From: Phorcus lineatus
Lineage: Eukaryota; Mollusca; Gastropoda; Trochida; Trochidae
NCBI GenBank assembly: GCA_921293015.1
Contig: OV121086.1
Coordinates: 37,509,194-37,573,193, forward strand
Reading direction: 5' to 3'
DNA length: 64,000 nucleotides
This document shows positions 11,342 to 23,566 of this stretch, in pieces (the first letter of the stretch is position 1; every line of letters begins with the position of its first letter). The position numbers and the translations under genes are program-made. A model generated the notes under the pieces. That model had not been told where the DNA came from, made no database searches, and saw only the letters and a program-made list of their open reading frames with translations.

Positions 11342-11906
11342 GTCAATGATTTACCAAATAATAATATGTGTCATATTCCTCGGTTCCGTCAGAATCCGCA
11401 TTTTGGTGAAGTTTTGCTACATGAATATCTGCATTATTTTTACAAAAAATTAAACGTTTTGTTTCCCGGACTAACGTCTACCTTCTCAAAAAAATGTGTG
11501 AATCGTAAAACTGAAGGAAGCCCAGTCTTGTCGACGGTTACCAGATCAGACCAGATGCTCATCTAGCTGATTGTATAACTATCGTTGACTGCAATATGAT
11601 AGGTCTCTTAATGCTGGGTTATAAGACGTTAGGCTTAGAACAGACGTACCACGACGTGAGTGATCTCAGTGGGAGAGAACCTGCATGTCATAAATGCTTT
11701 AAATTAGACAGTTTCACACAATTTATTTTAATTTTCATGTCTTCAAACTTTAACCATTGTATAATACTTTATGATAAATTAAATTTTTCAGAAGGTAAGA
11801 CATCTCATTACTCAACCGATAGTCCGTACTCGAAGAAAAGGGTGTCATATAACAAGTGAACACTGGAAGCGGCCATTTTAGCGTGAACAACTTTTAATCA
11901 CTTGAG
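11342..11906. other. non-coding stretch
   Basis: The open frames at 11366-11566 and 11596-11859 have no recognisable similarity. No repeat is seen. Confidence 0.45.
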
Positions 11907-11910
11907 TTAA

Positions 11911-12380
11911 AGAGCCACTCCTTGAGTTGTTGGAGTCATATATGCCAAACTCAATCAATGGTGTCATTTGATCGCTAAGTATCGACTGTTACCAAAAAGA
12001 CACATTTAAAAGCGTATTGTGTATTTTACAGTGACAAAATGAAGGTAGAACGTCGCAATTATGATCGAAAACCGGACAGTGGTGCGCGTCAAATAGTCAA
12101 ATTTAATTTTGGAGATTTATCTAAAGCAGCCAGGAGGGCAGTTAGGAGTTGATAGTATTTGTTAGGTTATATAACTAGTATCCATGTATATTGGACGTGA
12201 TATCTACACATCTGTGCATTTATAAGGCTGTTTTTATATTTACTGGAAAAAGCAGTATTTGTCACATATTTGTCTTTTGGACATGAAAAGTTTAGATGTT
12301 TTGATTCTATATCACCTCATATGACATTTAGGTTCGTATCAAAGGTAAATAATATGTTATGAAAATCACGGAGTGACTCT
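11911..12380 (+). mobile_element. TTAA-flanked MITE, family M1, copy 2
   Basis: A 470-bp element flanked by TTAA (11907-11910 and 12381-12384). The ends are AGAGCCACTCCTTGA and TCACGGAGTGACTCT. It is collinear with copy 1 over its whole length, with scattered substitutions and small indels. The core AAAACCGGACAGTGG is retained. Confidence 0.85.
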
Positions 12381-12384
12381 TTAA

Positions 12385-12814
12385 GGAAATGGATCGCATA
12401 CCTTAACTGAACTTGGTATATACATTTAAGAATTCCTTTCATTAATCAAAAAAGATTTCTTACAATAATATTTGATTTCCTCTTCATGAGAACTGCTAAG
12501 AAAACGTGCTACAGTACCTTTAATGCGTTTTATCCTGACTTATTCTTATACTGTGCGCGTGACTGCATTATCCGTCGCGTCAATCAGAATGTAGGTCTAT
12601 ATTTCCTGTTCAATTTCTTTTAGAAAATTTATTTTCTTTTTAAATATCGTTTTGAACTTTATTTCTATCGGTGGTATGATACGATACTTATAACCATTTA
12701 TTACCCATATGGTTAATCATAAGCGGTGACATATTTTCAACATGAGCATATGTGCACATATCACATTTGCCTAGCAACGATTGTTTCAGCGCGAGTGACC
12801 GTATTCTGCGTCTG
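12385..12814. other. non-coding stretch
   Basis: No gene or recognised repeat. Confidence 0.45.
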
Positions 12815-12845
12815 TGACGTCATAAAACCATTGTTCATGACGTCA
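12815..12845. promoter_or_regulatory. paired CRE palindromes (TGACGTCA x2)
   Basis: Two perfect TGACGTCA sites at 12815-12822 and 12838-12845, separated by 15 bp, are known CREB/ATF binding motifs. No gene start was recognised nearby, so a promoter role is inference; they could belong to a repeat. Confidence 0.35.
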
Positions 12846-12950
12846 ATGTAGCGGGCCGTCGCAAGGGAAGGAGACCGTTTTCTGAATATTTCCATGTGTT
12901 TAAAATGGAATAGAATCGGTAATAAAGAAATTACTACCCTTGGAAGTGTT

Positions 12951-13050
12951 TCATATGACTTTTACGAAACTCGTGCGAATTAGTGTATAACCCTCGCTCT
13001 CGCTCGGGTAATACAAAAATTCACACTCGTTTCGTAAAAATCATATTATA
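12951..13050. repeat. short palindromic element
   Basis: The left arm ATATGACTTTTACGAAACTC is answered by GAGTG/TCGTTTCGTAAAAATCATAT on the right, around a centre with CTCGCTCTCGCTCGGG. Arms are about 28 bp with a few mismatches. The shape suggests a small foldback element. Confidence 0.6.
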
Positions 13051-13411
13051 CACTTCCTCGGGTAATAATCTCTATGTAAGTAGTTGTATCTATCGTAATA
13101 TTTACTCTAAAGTTGCAACATACAGTCAAGCATGTACTCGAATGAGAGATGGAAAATTTAATGCCAATTATTTCTTACAGTTTTCAATTTTACCCAACTG
13201 GTGGTGTAATACCAAGTAATCCATTATAATCTTATTCCAAAGGGTATCAGTGGGTTTTTTCTATCTATTGTTATTCAGTAGATTTTATGTTAATGGATTT
13301 TTGTCTTTTTATGCTTCAATATTGTGAAAATGATATGCTCTAAATATTTACCGTTTTTTGTTTTTTACGCTTCAATATTGTGAATATAATATGCTCTAAA
13401 TAAGGATTTAT
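13051..13411. repeat. non-coding DNA with a local tandem duplication (13308-13403)
   Basis: CGCTTCAATATTGTGAA...ATATGCTCTAAATA occurs twice, at about 13312 and 13369, a spacing of 57-60 bp. The rest is unremarkable. Confidence 0.6.
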
Positions 13412-13535
13412 TAAATGGAAAACCGGACGATGGACATCGTCTTGCACGTGCCAATGAGTCAAATGGAAAAAAAATCGTAATCTTTACTGTGTCAAAAAGG
13501 AAAAGTATGAGTTGATGGTGCTGGATAGATCATTT
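13412..13535 (+). repeat. relic of MITE family M1
   Basis: GGAAAACCGGACGATGG, then GTGCCAATGAGTCAAATGG and GAGTTGATGGTGCTGG, follow the order of the M1 core (AAAACCGGACAGTGG, GTCAAATAGTCAAA, GAGTTGATAGTGTTTG). Terminal repeats are not recognisable. Confidence 0.45.
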
Positions 13536-15251
13536 AAATTGTGTGCATGTGATTGGAACATAAATTCGGCCTTTGAAAAGTATAGGCGTTGCTCGATAAT
13601 CAATGAAACATAGCAAATGTTGTGTTTGTAATTTGCCATTACGTCTGTTGGTTTGAACATAATCATTGCAACTGGAATGTATTAAAGCCACATCATTTTT
13701 TACGAAAGACACCTTACATAACTTAAAAATTCAGTCATGTTTAACATGTTACAATAGATTGTAACGTGACTTCATCCTAAATTGATTCACATGTATGACT
13801 AGAAGCCTTTATCTAGTTTTTTTTACCTGGACGAGTCAACAATACCTTTCCACTCAGAGAGAAAGGTCATAAAGAGATTCTGATCTGAAATTTCCAATTT
13901 CCAATTTCTAATCACTTACGGTCATTGTACTGAAACGATTAATAGTTGCGTTTGAAAATTTCTTATTTTTTGTTAATCTACAAGGGCCACATACATCGAT
14001 GTAAAACGTGTTGAATTACCGAATTTATCCCGGAAACTTTAAAAAAAAGACAACCTATCCTATGTCTTAAAAAATCTCAATCTTTGGTTATCAAATTATA
14101 TATAGAAAACTCATTTTCTCTTTAATACAAATGGTGTCAGACTGTTAGTCATCTGTGTCCACAGCCCTTAGGTGCGCAAGGGTAACGGTATCATAAACCC
14201 AGTCACTGAAGGGCCAATCAAGGAGACGGACAGATCTCCTCCCTGTCACACTGTCTCGATTCTTGATGTTGTCAACAATCTTCATATAAAACATTCACGT
14301 GTTCCTACTTATAGCATTGAATTAAAGCTTTATAAAGTACAGTGTGAACTCATTCTTGATCATTTACTGAAAGGCAAAACTTTTTTATAAAAAGATAAGT
14401 AGTTGTGTTTGATAAATTTCCGTGATTTATTGGTATGCAAGACCCGCAAGTTTAGTTACAACCGAAGCCATATTTTCAGTTGTTCATTGCCATTCAACAT
14501 AGAGAAATGGTTCTCATCATCCAATCAGAATCGAGAATACAACTAACAACTTTATGTAGTTGATGGTTCTTGATAACCAAAGAATTTTTATCTTTCAAGG
14601 GTGAAGTGATTTAAATCATGTGCTGAGAGCATAAACAAAACATGAATTAAGATGACAAAGCATAAATGCATAAGCAGGAAAGGTTTTGACACATGACTAA
14701 TTTTTTTTCTTAAATTGCTGTTATGTTAGAGGAAATTACGCTTTTACGTACGCATCTTTTCTAAAGTGAACTCATATGTAATATGCAAGGTGAAATGTAT
14801 ATATGTATATGTATGACTCTGTCATGTCATAGAGAAACACGAGGGTTGAATTAGGATGCACATTTTTAAACATGAGATTTGCTGAGAGTAAAGGTACAAC
14901 AAATGTTTAATTTTCATTTCTTTACATTCTGTTAGCAAATGCTCCAGTCTAGTTAAACTAGCGTTAATGCCATATGTCTCTTAAGTTTCCATTGGGGGGG
15001 GGGGGGGGGGGCTTGTTAAGATAGATCGAATTCACATGGTTCCTTGGTCATGTTTCAAAACTGAAAGAAATGCAGATTCGTGAGCTGAAAAGTTGAATAC
15101 AGAGTTAAAACCATACTGTCCCAATTTTGACCTGATTTCAATTTAAAGTAAATGCAAATCATAATTAAAACCAAGAAACATTTTTCTCGCCTACAATGAA
15201 ATTAAGGAATTATCGGAAATTTCTTCCGTTAACGGAAAGGACTTCCCCGCG
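13536..15251. other. non-coding stretch with an 18-bp G run
   Basis: No gene is recognised in 1.7 kb. A pure G tract occupies 14994-15011. Confidence 0.5.
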
Positions 15252-15287
15252 CTATTTTTAGATATTTGACACCGTGTCCATATAAGG
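15252..15287 (+). promoter_or_regulatory. MEF2 site plus CArG box, candidate promoter
   Basis: CTATTTTTAG (15252-15261) is a perfect MEF2 consensus and CCATATAAGG (15278-15287) a perfect SRF CArG box, 16 bp apart. About 120 bp downstream lies a strong splice donor (CAAAG/GTAAGT at 15408/15409), fitting a non-coding first exon on the plus strand. This is the arrangement known from muscle and cytoskeletal genes. The gene it would serve was not identified. Confidence 0.4.
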
Positions 15288-15309
15288 AAAGCACAAACCG
15301 ACCTTGACC

Positions 15310-15408
15310 TTAGAAAAAGTGAATACGGAACCAAGTCTGTAACTTCTGACAGATCACACGACCTCGCGTTTTTTTCTCAATCAAATAAAACAACAGGCCG
15401 AAACAAAG
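15310..15408 (+). other. possible 5' untranslated exon
   Basis: The interval between the CArG/TATA-like sequence and the donor ACAAAG/GTAAGTTAAG. It has no ATG. The start is estimated. No matching downstream exon could be assigned. Confidence 0.3.
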
Positions 15409-16900
15409 GTAAGTTAAGCATATGCATGTAAAGAGATGTTGTTATAGAGATGGGATAGAGAATTAATGCATACTAACAAATCTGGACACCGTTTCACAAA
15501 AAATCTTAACCTAGTTTACGAGTGTTTTTCACACGTAACGTAGATCTACAATTTGGATGCGTTTCACAAAAAAGTGCAGATGTAAACTAAGTAGCGATAT
15601 CAGTCGTAAATCTAGGGTGCTCCTTTCCACTCGTAAGTCCTTACGTGTGAAATGTATTGCTAATATTAGGGATTTCCACACACCTGCAACAGGAAGATTT
15701 TGTTTTGTTTGGGAGAAAAACTTTCGTCCGAGCAGGGACCTTTGTATATAAGGTCCCTGGTCCGAGTGACCGGTGAGATGTCAGTTTCTTGCCTGTGACT
15801 ATTAAAGGACTTTTGCACAAAACTCACATTTTATGTTGTCGAAAATCATATTTGAGATAAAAGAAAGATACAACAAACCAGTAAATAAACTTATTTTTTT
15901 CGTATCTACACTTAAATTGTCCTTGAATTCGTAGTTAGTAATGAAATAAAAGAGTTGCTTCCCTTGTATTCTAGTGCCGTGCGAAATTGAGACCTTTGAA
16001 AATTCATACCCATCGCAGACTAGAGCGAATCGATATTCTTTTTTCAACTAGACCTATACGAAAACATACAATAGTTGTTATCCAAATAAAATAAAATAAA
16101 TAATAAAATGTTTATGTTAAATAATACCGACAAATTACTGTTCATGACTCATGATAGTGAGATATAATCAAAATAAAAAAAAGGTGTGGCTATTCCTTCA
16201 AGTGCATCTAACTTATGTAAATGAAATTTATAGATTTAATTATTTATTTTATATTTATGTTATTTTTTTAACCTCTCTCTACTTGTTCACGTTCTGTCTT
16301 CAAATATTTAAATAAATTTTGAACATTATTAGAGGAGAGTTATTTTAGTTGATACATGTGTAACCTATTCTTTTCCATGTGAATACTATATGAAGACCCA
16401 ATTCAAATCAATTGTAAATAAAATTTTAAATATTATCTACAAAAACCAAACTAAATAATCACAGGGATAAAGACTATGACATCATTGTTGCATGGAATTG
16501 AATACATCTGCAACAAAAAATTACCAGTGCTTATTACAGTGACTGAAGCAGGTTGAAAATTCTTTACAACATTGTTTTCATGTTTCTCTTGATCCAAAAA
16601 TGCTCTTTTGTTCTGGGAATTGTTTATGACTTAACAGATTTCTGCCTATATGGCATTACAAATATGGGTTAACAATAAACATATATATATATATATAATA
16701 TCACATAAAAAATAACATGGATGGTTAATTGATTACATCTATTTTATTTCAAAATTCAAATCAGTCAATTTTCCCACTTCATCGATACATATATTCAGCT
16801 TTGAAAATATTGTCAATTGACATGAAACTTATTCACCAAAAATGTCACATCTCTAGCTTTGGGGGTGCAGTAGTAGGCGACGTGAGGTGATATGGGTTTT
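15409..16900. other. non-coding stretch with repeat-like pieces
   Basis: At about 15490-15660 CGTTTCACAAAAAA occurs twice (about 15492 and 15560), hinting at a decayed repeat. TTAAAGGACTTTTGCACAAA at 15803 looks like another TTAA-type element end, but I found no matching right end. The minus-strand frame at 15802-16047 (81 residues, TTG start) is not recognised. A (TA)n run lies at about 16680-16697. Confidence 0.4.
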
Positions 16901-16904
16901 TTTT

Positions 16905-17150
16905 AAGCCGGTTGCAAGAAAATATCACTTATATATAAAACAACTTCTAGTATCATTGTGGCTATGTATTGCAGTGAAACTTGCGAGCAACCGCTGGAAC
17001 AAGTGAACCATGAGTGAAACTGCGCTGAGAACCAGTGCACCCAGACCTGTACTTCAGACAAAGTTTCTGAGTCTGTGGCAGTATTGACACAACAGACCGC
17101 TTGTTCTGAAGCCCAACACGCTAACTGCTGCGCTATCCAGCCCCCCAGTT
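16905..17150 (-). mobile_element. tRNA-derived SINE-like element
   Basis: Read on the minus strand, the element begins GGGGGGCTGGATAGCGCAGC and continues AGTTAGCGTG, matching a Pol III box A (TAGCGCAGCAGTTAGCG). A degraded box B (GGTCTGTTGTGTCAATAC) follows about 35 bp on, then a tRNA-unrelated body. A second head with the same GGGGCTGGATA start lies at 39722-39829. The open frame at 16903-17172 is the SINE read through, not a gene. Confidence 0.55.
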
Positions 17151-17430
17151 GAGAAGAAAAAAATAAGTTCACTGATAATGGATAATGGGCTATGCCATTA
17201 ACCCATCTGGTTTCATAGGCCTGACAGTGAATTTATTTATTTACTGCTGAAAACATTATTTTACTGATTTAAAAAATAGTATACACTTTAATGACATAAG
17301 CAGGTTAAGATGACAATGACATGACCATAACAGAGTTGATAAGCTTCGAACCTTGGTCTCCCATTGATTTTCAAATAAACTCTAGGTAAAGTTACTCATC
17401 ACATTACTATTTAAATGTCACTTGATCAAA

Positions 17431-20282
17431 TTACACATAAAGAAGTTCATTTTGGTCTCCATGATAGTCCCAAAAGCACATGATGGGTCTGCTATAGGAT
17501 GAAAGAAAATAACAATCTATCTCCTTCTTCAATCCATTTCTTGATGAAAACTTGTTGCAGAACAGTGGTGATCTGCTACTAAGAGCTTTCTTCAAACTTT
17601 CTGAAACAAAAACAAGAAAAGTTAGACACTGACTACCATTAGAATGCTGATTTCAGAATAAGGGCAGAATATGAACAAATTCAATGTAATTTTAATATAA
17701 AATCTACCTTTGTCTCAACTTACAAATTGAAGTCAATACCTCATCTTAAACTATTAAAAAACAAGTTTTGATATAAATTCAACACTGAAAAAACACACTT
17801 TTTTTCGAAGACTGATTCTACCTTTTAAGAAAACTGGCACCCTTGATTTGTATCTTTGATTACAAGCCTATAATTATTCAATATATTCAGAATAGAGACT
17901 TGAGATTTCATTAAAAGGCGACTTTATCAAAGGTCAATGTTCAAATATATTTAGTCAGTATCAATCATTACAATTTTGTGGAGAAATACAGAACTGTCAT
18001 GGGTGATATGGTACACAAACAAGAAATTATAAGAAATCACACTATTGCTAAAAAAAAAATTTTTACCTTTAAAAAGGCCTAGTTGTGAAAAACATAGTTA
18101 TTTGAACATCGGTTTTAAATATATAAAAAATGATAAATAAAAAACACCCGCTAAATTCAATTTTATTTTGATTTTCTTGAGTTTTATAGTCTTGAGCCTT
18201 CATGAGTCATGTTCGGTACTGACAAGATAAAAACAAACATGCAATGAATAGCCAATGATATTTGTCAAGAATATATGTGTAACTTATATGTTTAGATTAC
18301 CAAAATCACCTTCAATTTCAGTTTATAATGATACAAATATAAACCACGCAAGAGAATGTAGGTTAATAAAACACGGTTAACTGAATTAAATTAAATTTAA
18401 TTAATTATTTACCTTGATGATACTATGATTGCCACTTTTCAGGAGGGATAAATGTAAATTAAAACTGCTACACATGATGAACATCTGGAAAATAAATTTA
18501 AAAAATTTTAAATGATCAAAACAAAATTACTTTGCTTGACAAATGATTAGAAAGTAGTACAAATATGACAGAAGACACTTCAATTCTTACTTTCTAAAAC
18601 TACAACACTTATTTTTGGACTTTTCAATTGGGGGTAAATTTCCTTCAAGACTGTCAATAAACATGATTGAATGCAGTATCAACTTTGACAAATTTTCAAA
18701 TGCTATTGTCAAGACATGATCCTAATATAAATGAGATGTCATCTCAAAAGTAACTATGCCTGAAAGTACAGTAAATGTTTTGCAATTTCATTAATTGCCA
18801 ATACAGTCAAAACATTTGAGCATACTCAATGTTCATAAACATAATATGCCTTTAAATTAAATAGTTTACAAAGGCTATTTGAGATTATTTCAATTTCAGT
18901 CTTTATTCTTGCAATATTTATTGCACAGTCCAATAATTTACTACACATTTGTACTCGCCAATTGCAAAACTCACCCAAGCTTTGCTTCAGGCCATCCAAA
19001 AAGAAGGCCACAGACTCTGAATCCTGGTAGTGTATATGGACATCTGTGGCACTTTCTCTAATTCCCTCACACATCTATTTGCAGAGATTTGAAATTCGGC
19101 TGACTCAAGAGCATACAAAATCAAATCACAATAAGATAAAGACAAGAATGTTTTACATTTATGATTATTCATATTATATTATTTTTATAAAGGCTCACCT
19201 CATTAATTTTTATATAATCGAGATAAAGTAAAATCAACACATATCACTGAGAATTATATACACAAAAGCATCATACATTTCGATGAATAATTACAACAAA
19301 TAGTAATTTATACTTATTTACTAAACATTTCTCTTGAAAAATATGTTGCATAAAAATATTTTTACTTTTCTACTAATTTGATACAAATTTAATGAATACT
19401 AGATAAATAATTTTATTAGTTTTAATTGAGAAAACTAATGTTAATATTCGGACCTCATTATGTAATGTATACGCACATCTGAAGCAGATAAAAATAATCA
19501 TTCATCCAGTGTGTTCTCATCCCTGAAGCAAGTAGCCCATCTGTCCACGTGAAAGGATTTAGACCTGTAAAAATCAATGATTAAATAATGATTTTGTTAT
19601 GTAAGTTATGATTAATAATTGAAATGAAGTGGAGCTTTTTTAACAATTAAGAGTGAAATAGACATGAGATTTAAACAACATCATATGATACTTTTCATAA
19701 TAGAATCTAATCATAATCTGTCCAATATCTTTAGTTCCTAACACAATATATCCTTTATATAAATGTTGAAATAATTAATTTCATGTACATGAATATTGCA
19801 TGTGCCTGTATATTTGAATTTAAGCACTGTGGTGATGTTACACAACCAAGAAAAGGCAATAAAGTATTTATTATTATTATTATTGTATTGGATTATGGGG
19901 TTATAACCGATTATGGATACAGAAAACTATCGAGTTTTTACACGCATATGCCCATGCCGACACTTGAGGAGAGAAGTACTTGTGAACTATCAGTGTGTAG
20001 CCTGTCATTATTATTTGAATAAATCAACTACTTTGAATGAATGATGACCATATGACGACATGGTAAGTTACTCAAACTGACTCGGTCATATTCTAGTGTC
20101 AATCGCTATGAAAATCAAAATTTTGCGACGTTCACAGCAAGATTATCTTTGGAATTTACCAATTCTTACCAGGCATTTAGCAGTTGTTTCCTCGGCATCT
20201 CGTGACTAAAGCCCAGCCGTCCTCCTCGGGAAATTACATCGCTCAAAATTCGCCCGCAGACAAACTCAGCAAGTGCAGCCAT
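17431..20282 (-). CDS. predicted small multi-exon gene, unrecognised product
   Basis: Exon 1 (20282-20170) opens MAALAEFVCGRILSDVISRG, ends KQLLNA + TG and has donor CTG/GTAAGAAT. It lies in a CpG-richer, promoter-like patch. A second candidate exon starts at 19564 after TTTTTACAG. The third (19074-18975) reads SATDVHIHYQDSESVAFFLD and ends G/GTGAGT. The last (17600-17431), after TTTTTGTTTCAG, joins the third in phase and ends CFWDYHGDQNELLYV and a stop; AATAAA on the minus strand follows near 17237. The exon at 19564 is phase-ambiguous: the frame continuing exon 1 stops after about 22 codons, whereas another frame (NPFTWTDGLLASGMRTHWMN) looks coding. One exon or base may therefore be missing from the model. 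I do not recognise the protein. Confidence 0.45.
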
Positions 20283-20480
20283 GTTGTTTATTCTGTCACT
20301 GTGCGCAATGAAACGCGCGAACCAGTTACGTTGGTGATTCCATTATGTCCGGACATGCGCACTGGGCTTTGACCTAGATTATGTCAACAGCGAATTTCCG
20401 CTGGCCACCAGCGGGATTTTTAAATCCGTTGAAATCGCTCTTTCTGTATAGAATCTGTCCGTAAAATCGCGCTAAATATA
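20283..20480 (-). promoter_or_regulatory. CpG-richer upstream region of the 20.28-kb gene start
   Basis: Sequence just upstream of the ATG (GCGCACAGTGACAG, GCGCGTTTCATTGC, several CpGs) stands out from its AT-rich surroundings and fits a TATA-less promoter. No specific element is proven. Confidence 0.3.
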
Positions 20481-20727
20481 TCGTACGAAGTCCGCTCTTT
20501 CATTTAAAGACATATAATTTTTTTCGCATAGGCGTAATGTTAAAGGGGACATTATGGTTTTAAATATTGTTAATACTTACAGGTTGATACAAAGGTGACC
20601 AGCGTTGGAGGGAGAAAGCCTGAATATATCACTTAAGAGTTACAATTAAATTAAACATTTCAGCAACTTCAACTACCGTCTTTTACAGATTAACGTAACG
20701 TAGTTCAGCATGATATTATCTTTGATT
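20481..20727. other. non-coding spacer
   Basis: It contains TTAAAGGGGACATTATGG at about 20540, like a TTAA-type MITE end, but no partner end was found. Confidence 0.35.
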
Positions 20728-21393
20728 TAATGACAGACAGTCAGACAGACAAGTTTATTCAGTAAAAGGCCATAGGCCCATGATACATTCATTTCCTTAA
20801 TTAAAAAACCTGGTGCACATGCTGAGCTGAAGCATTTCTTATATGTTTAAGTACATGGTATAGAAAATTACAAACGTCTTTATAATAAGGTCATTATCAG
20901 ATTTTAAAATGTTGTTGAAATTTACAATGGGATTAAAATCCTTCAAGTGTTTCTTTAAATATCTTAATCTTAATTCAGAGAAACGTTGGCATTTCAAAAG
21001 AACATGAAACTCATCTTCAACAACGTCAATACCATTCAATTTACAAAATAAACATAATCTCTCATTATGGTTAACATTATTATATCTACCCACTTCAACT
21101 GCTACATGAAAGTTGCTACATCTAAATTTTGACAATGCAGATCTGAGGTGTAAAGGAATGTCACAGTTCAAGTATCTTTCAACATTTAAGAGTGTCTTAA
21201 ATTGACAGTAATACAAACATTTACTCGAATTTTGTACAGAAGCATACCAACACTGTTTAAGATTATCAGAAAGCCTTTGTGTGAATAAAGATATGAAATA
21301 ATCAGTATTGCCAACATCCTGGCTAATCCATGCATATCCAAAACCATATCTAAATAAACAGCCCATCCGCTCAACGTTACAGCCTTGAAGAGA
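20728..21393 (-). mobile_element. LINE 3' fragment (second family), C-terminal ORF2 part
   Basis: The minus-strand open frame encodes the region downstream of reverse transcriptase: YGFGYAWISQDVGN, LSKFRCSNFHVAVEVGRYN, then the zinc-knuckle-like CLFCKLNGIDVVEDEFHVLL + KC. It aligns with the C-terminus of the LINE at 54993-56738. The 3' end (GGGCCTATGGCC, then TGAATAAACTTGTCTGTCTG) matches the tail style of that LINE. It is 5'-truncated, has no catalytic domain and is not a host gene. Confidence 0.8.
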
Positions 21394-21475
21394 CATGGGA
21401 TACGTTCAAGTTAGGCGCTTCAACCGTCACCAGATCGTAGCCTTACATACTGGGATATGAAGTTATGTCATACTT
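21394..21475 (+). repeat. short repeat S1, copy 1
   Basis: GGGATACGTTCAAGTTAGGC, GCTTCAACCGTCACCAGATC and GGGATATGAAGTTATG recur in order in the reverse orientation at about 45800-45880. In both places the repeat abuts a fragment of the same LINE family. Confidence 0.55.
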
Positions 21476-23566
21476 AGGCCTTAACTGACGTTAGACGTTT
21501 ACCGTTCTTAACGTAGTTATTCGGGTATTGTAAAAGTATTGAAGAAACATATTGTGGACTCGGATCGTCTAAACCCAAAAATTAAGAATCACACAATTCA
21601 GCTGTTTGCAGTAAAGGATTGATATAAAATCAACTCAAGTAAAACTAAATTTAGTAAAAGTATAGTTTAATGGCAATCAGTTCAAAGTTTTAATGTGTTA
21701 GACATTCAAATTCAATCGAGTCTTGAAAACACTATAAGGTTTCGTTTCATTTTAGCTCATTTGAGTTTGAATACACCGAACTGCATTTGGGGTGCGGTAA
21801 ATTCGTATCCAAAACAAACTCGTATAAATACGACCACAACTAAATTAATAACATGAAGTGAATTTCAAAACAAAAATGTGATTAAATGACCGATTTTAGT
21901 CTGTAGTTTTCCACTGCCTGAATTATATAGAACCTGTAGGCCTAAGAAAGAAAAGGAAGAGGGAAAACAATTTTGACACAGTTTTCCGACAACAAGATTT
22001 AAAAACAGAAGAATGTATATGGGTATTTTGCCTTCATGCATTATAAAGATTGATTGATTGTTATTTTTCTAGCTTCAAATCTTAAAAATTGGCTACTGCT
22101 GCGTCTTAAGTTATACACTTTTTAGTTCCCTATTGGTCAAGGAACATGTAAACATCTAATTTACCAGATACATTGTCACCCTCCAGGCTCTGTATCGATT
22201 CGATCAGGCGTACTTTTATATACATACATGTATATGAATATACTTACAGGCGATATGAGATACCCGATATGCCGATATATTACTGTTCAAAGTCCGTTTA
22301 TCTATATATATAGCAAATACAAACTCAAATAGGCCTATTACTGAAAAACTGAGAAAAACAACACCTTAAATACTTATATATAACACTACAATTATGTATG
22401 ACAATAAAGTGTAACTTTTTCCCTTATGTGAAAAATATTTTGTTGAATATAGCTACGAGTTCGATCTAGGTACGAAAATATTTTTGTGTACGAACTACGT
22501 TTCCTAGTGACAGCCGTAAATCTAGTTCTAGTTTAAAACAAACGTTTTTTAAAATGATTTATGAAGATCCAAATGGCTGCTGTTAGATCATCTATTCAAC
22601 TTCACGTATTACTTGTGATCCAAAGATTTATTTGATCACAAGAATACACAGTGCATGCGCGATCGAGAGACATTATTTGAGTTGAAGTCGACGCAGGAAC
22701 AGCCAGTCAGGTCAAGTACGTAGCATTTATAACTTTTTAAAAATTGTTTGATATGTCTGAGATAAATTTTCATTGTTTGAACAACCGTCTACAATATCCA
22801 TTTTTAAATTGTGCTAATGCTTGTCTCTATTTTGTCACTGCCGGTCGATATGACACATTTCTAATCGACACGTGTTTCATCAGAGAGAAAGAGAGAATTC
22901 GTGCCAGTATTGTTATTATAAACAATTTTCAAATGAGGGCGGCCTTAATTATTATAATGCGTAGTTATTCATTATCTAACATTCATTGTTTAACAGACAA
23001 GCAAGTAATATATCATAATTATGGCCTTCGCTTTGTTTTGTTGCGGTATGCACTTTTATTGAAGTTGTCTACCCATAAGACGTAGAGTTACGTCCCTTTG
23101 GCGGCTTCTTTTCCCGGTATCCCTTCAGTCGGTCGATTCTATAATGCTATCCTATCGCCAACTACCGAGTGGTTCACTTATTTTACATTAATTTTTACAT
23201 TTTTTATAAACCAGGAGCTGATGTTACCAAAAACGATGAAGTGTTACCCAGACAGAAACAAGACTAGCAGGTATAGATCTAGCTGCAGAACTGTAGCTAT
23301 ATAACCTCTTCCCCCAGTATCATCGAGTTTATAGCTACAGAGTCTACACATGAAAAACCTAACCTATTTCCATATTCAATCGGTACCTTCTCTTTCAAGA
23401 GTCTTACACAACGAACATAACAGTCCTGTAACTATTCATTAACGATAAAATACTCTTCAATTGTTATGTATTATGGCCGCATATATTTCTTTTCATATAA
23501 TCATCATAATATTAGTTTTACCGTTTGTTTATTTTTACATTCACTGCAACTCAGCGGTACGGTGAC
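21476..23566. other. non-coding stretch
   Basis: No gene is recognised. The frame at 22744-23085 has no family resemblance or splice context. Short pieces near 22249-22290 are ATAC/CGATAT-rich and may be repeat remnants. Confidence 0.45.

Noticed and set aside
16903-17172. 89-residue minus-strand frame
   Set aside because: It is the SINE read through.
20839-21396. 185-residue minus-strand protein as a host gene
   Set aside because: It matches the C-terminal region of the LINE at 55-56.6 kb and carries the same 3' tail type.
22744-23085. 113-residue plus frame
   Set aside because: AGRYDTF briefly recalls the LINE GRY motif, but the neighbouring residues do not align.
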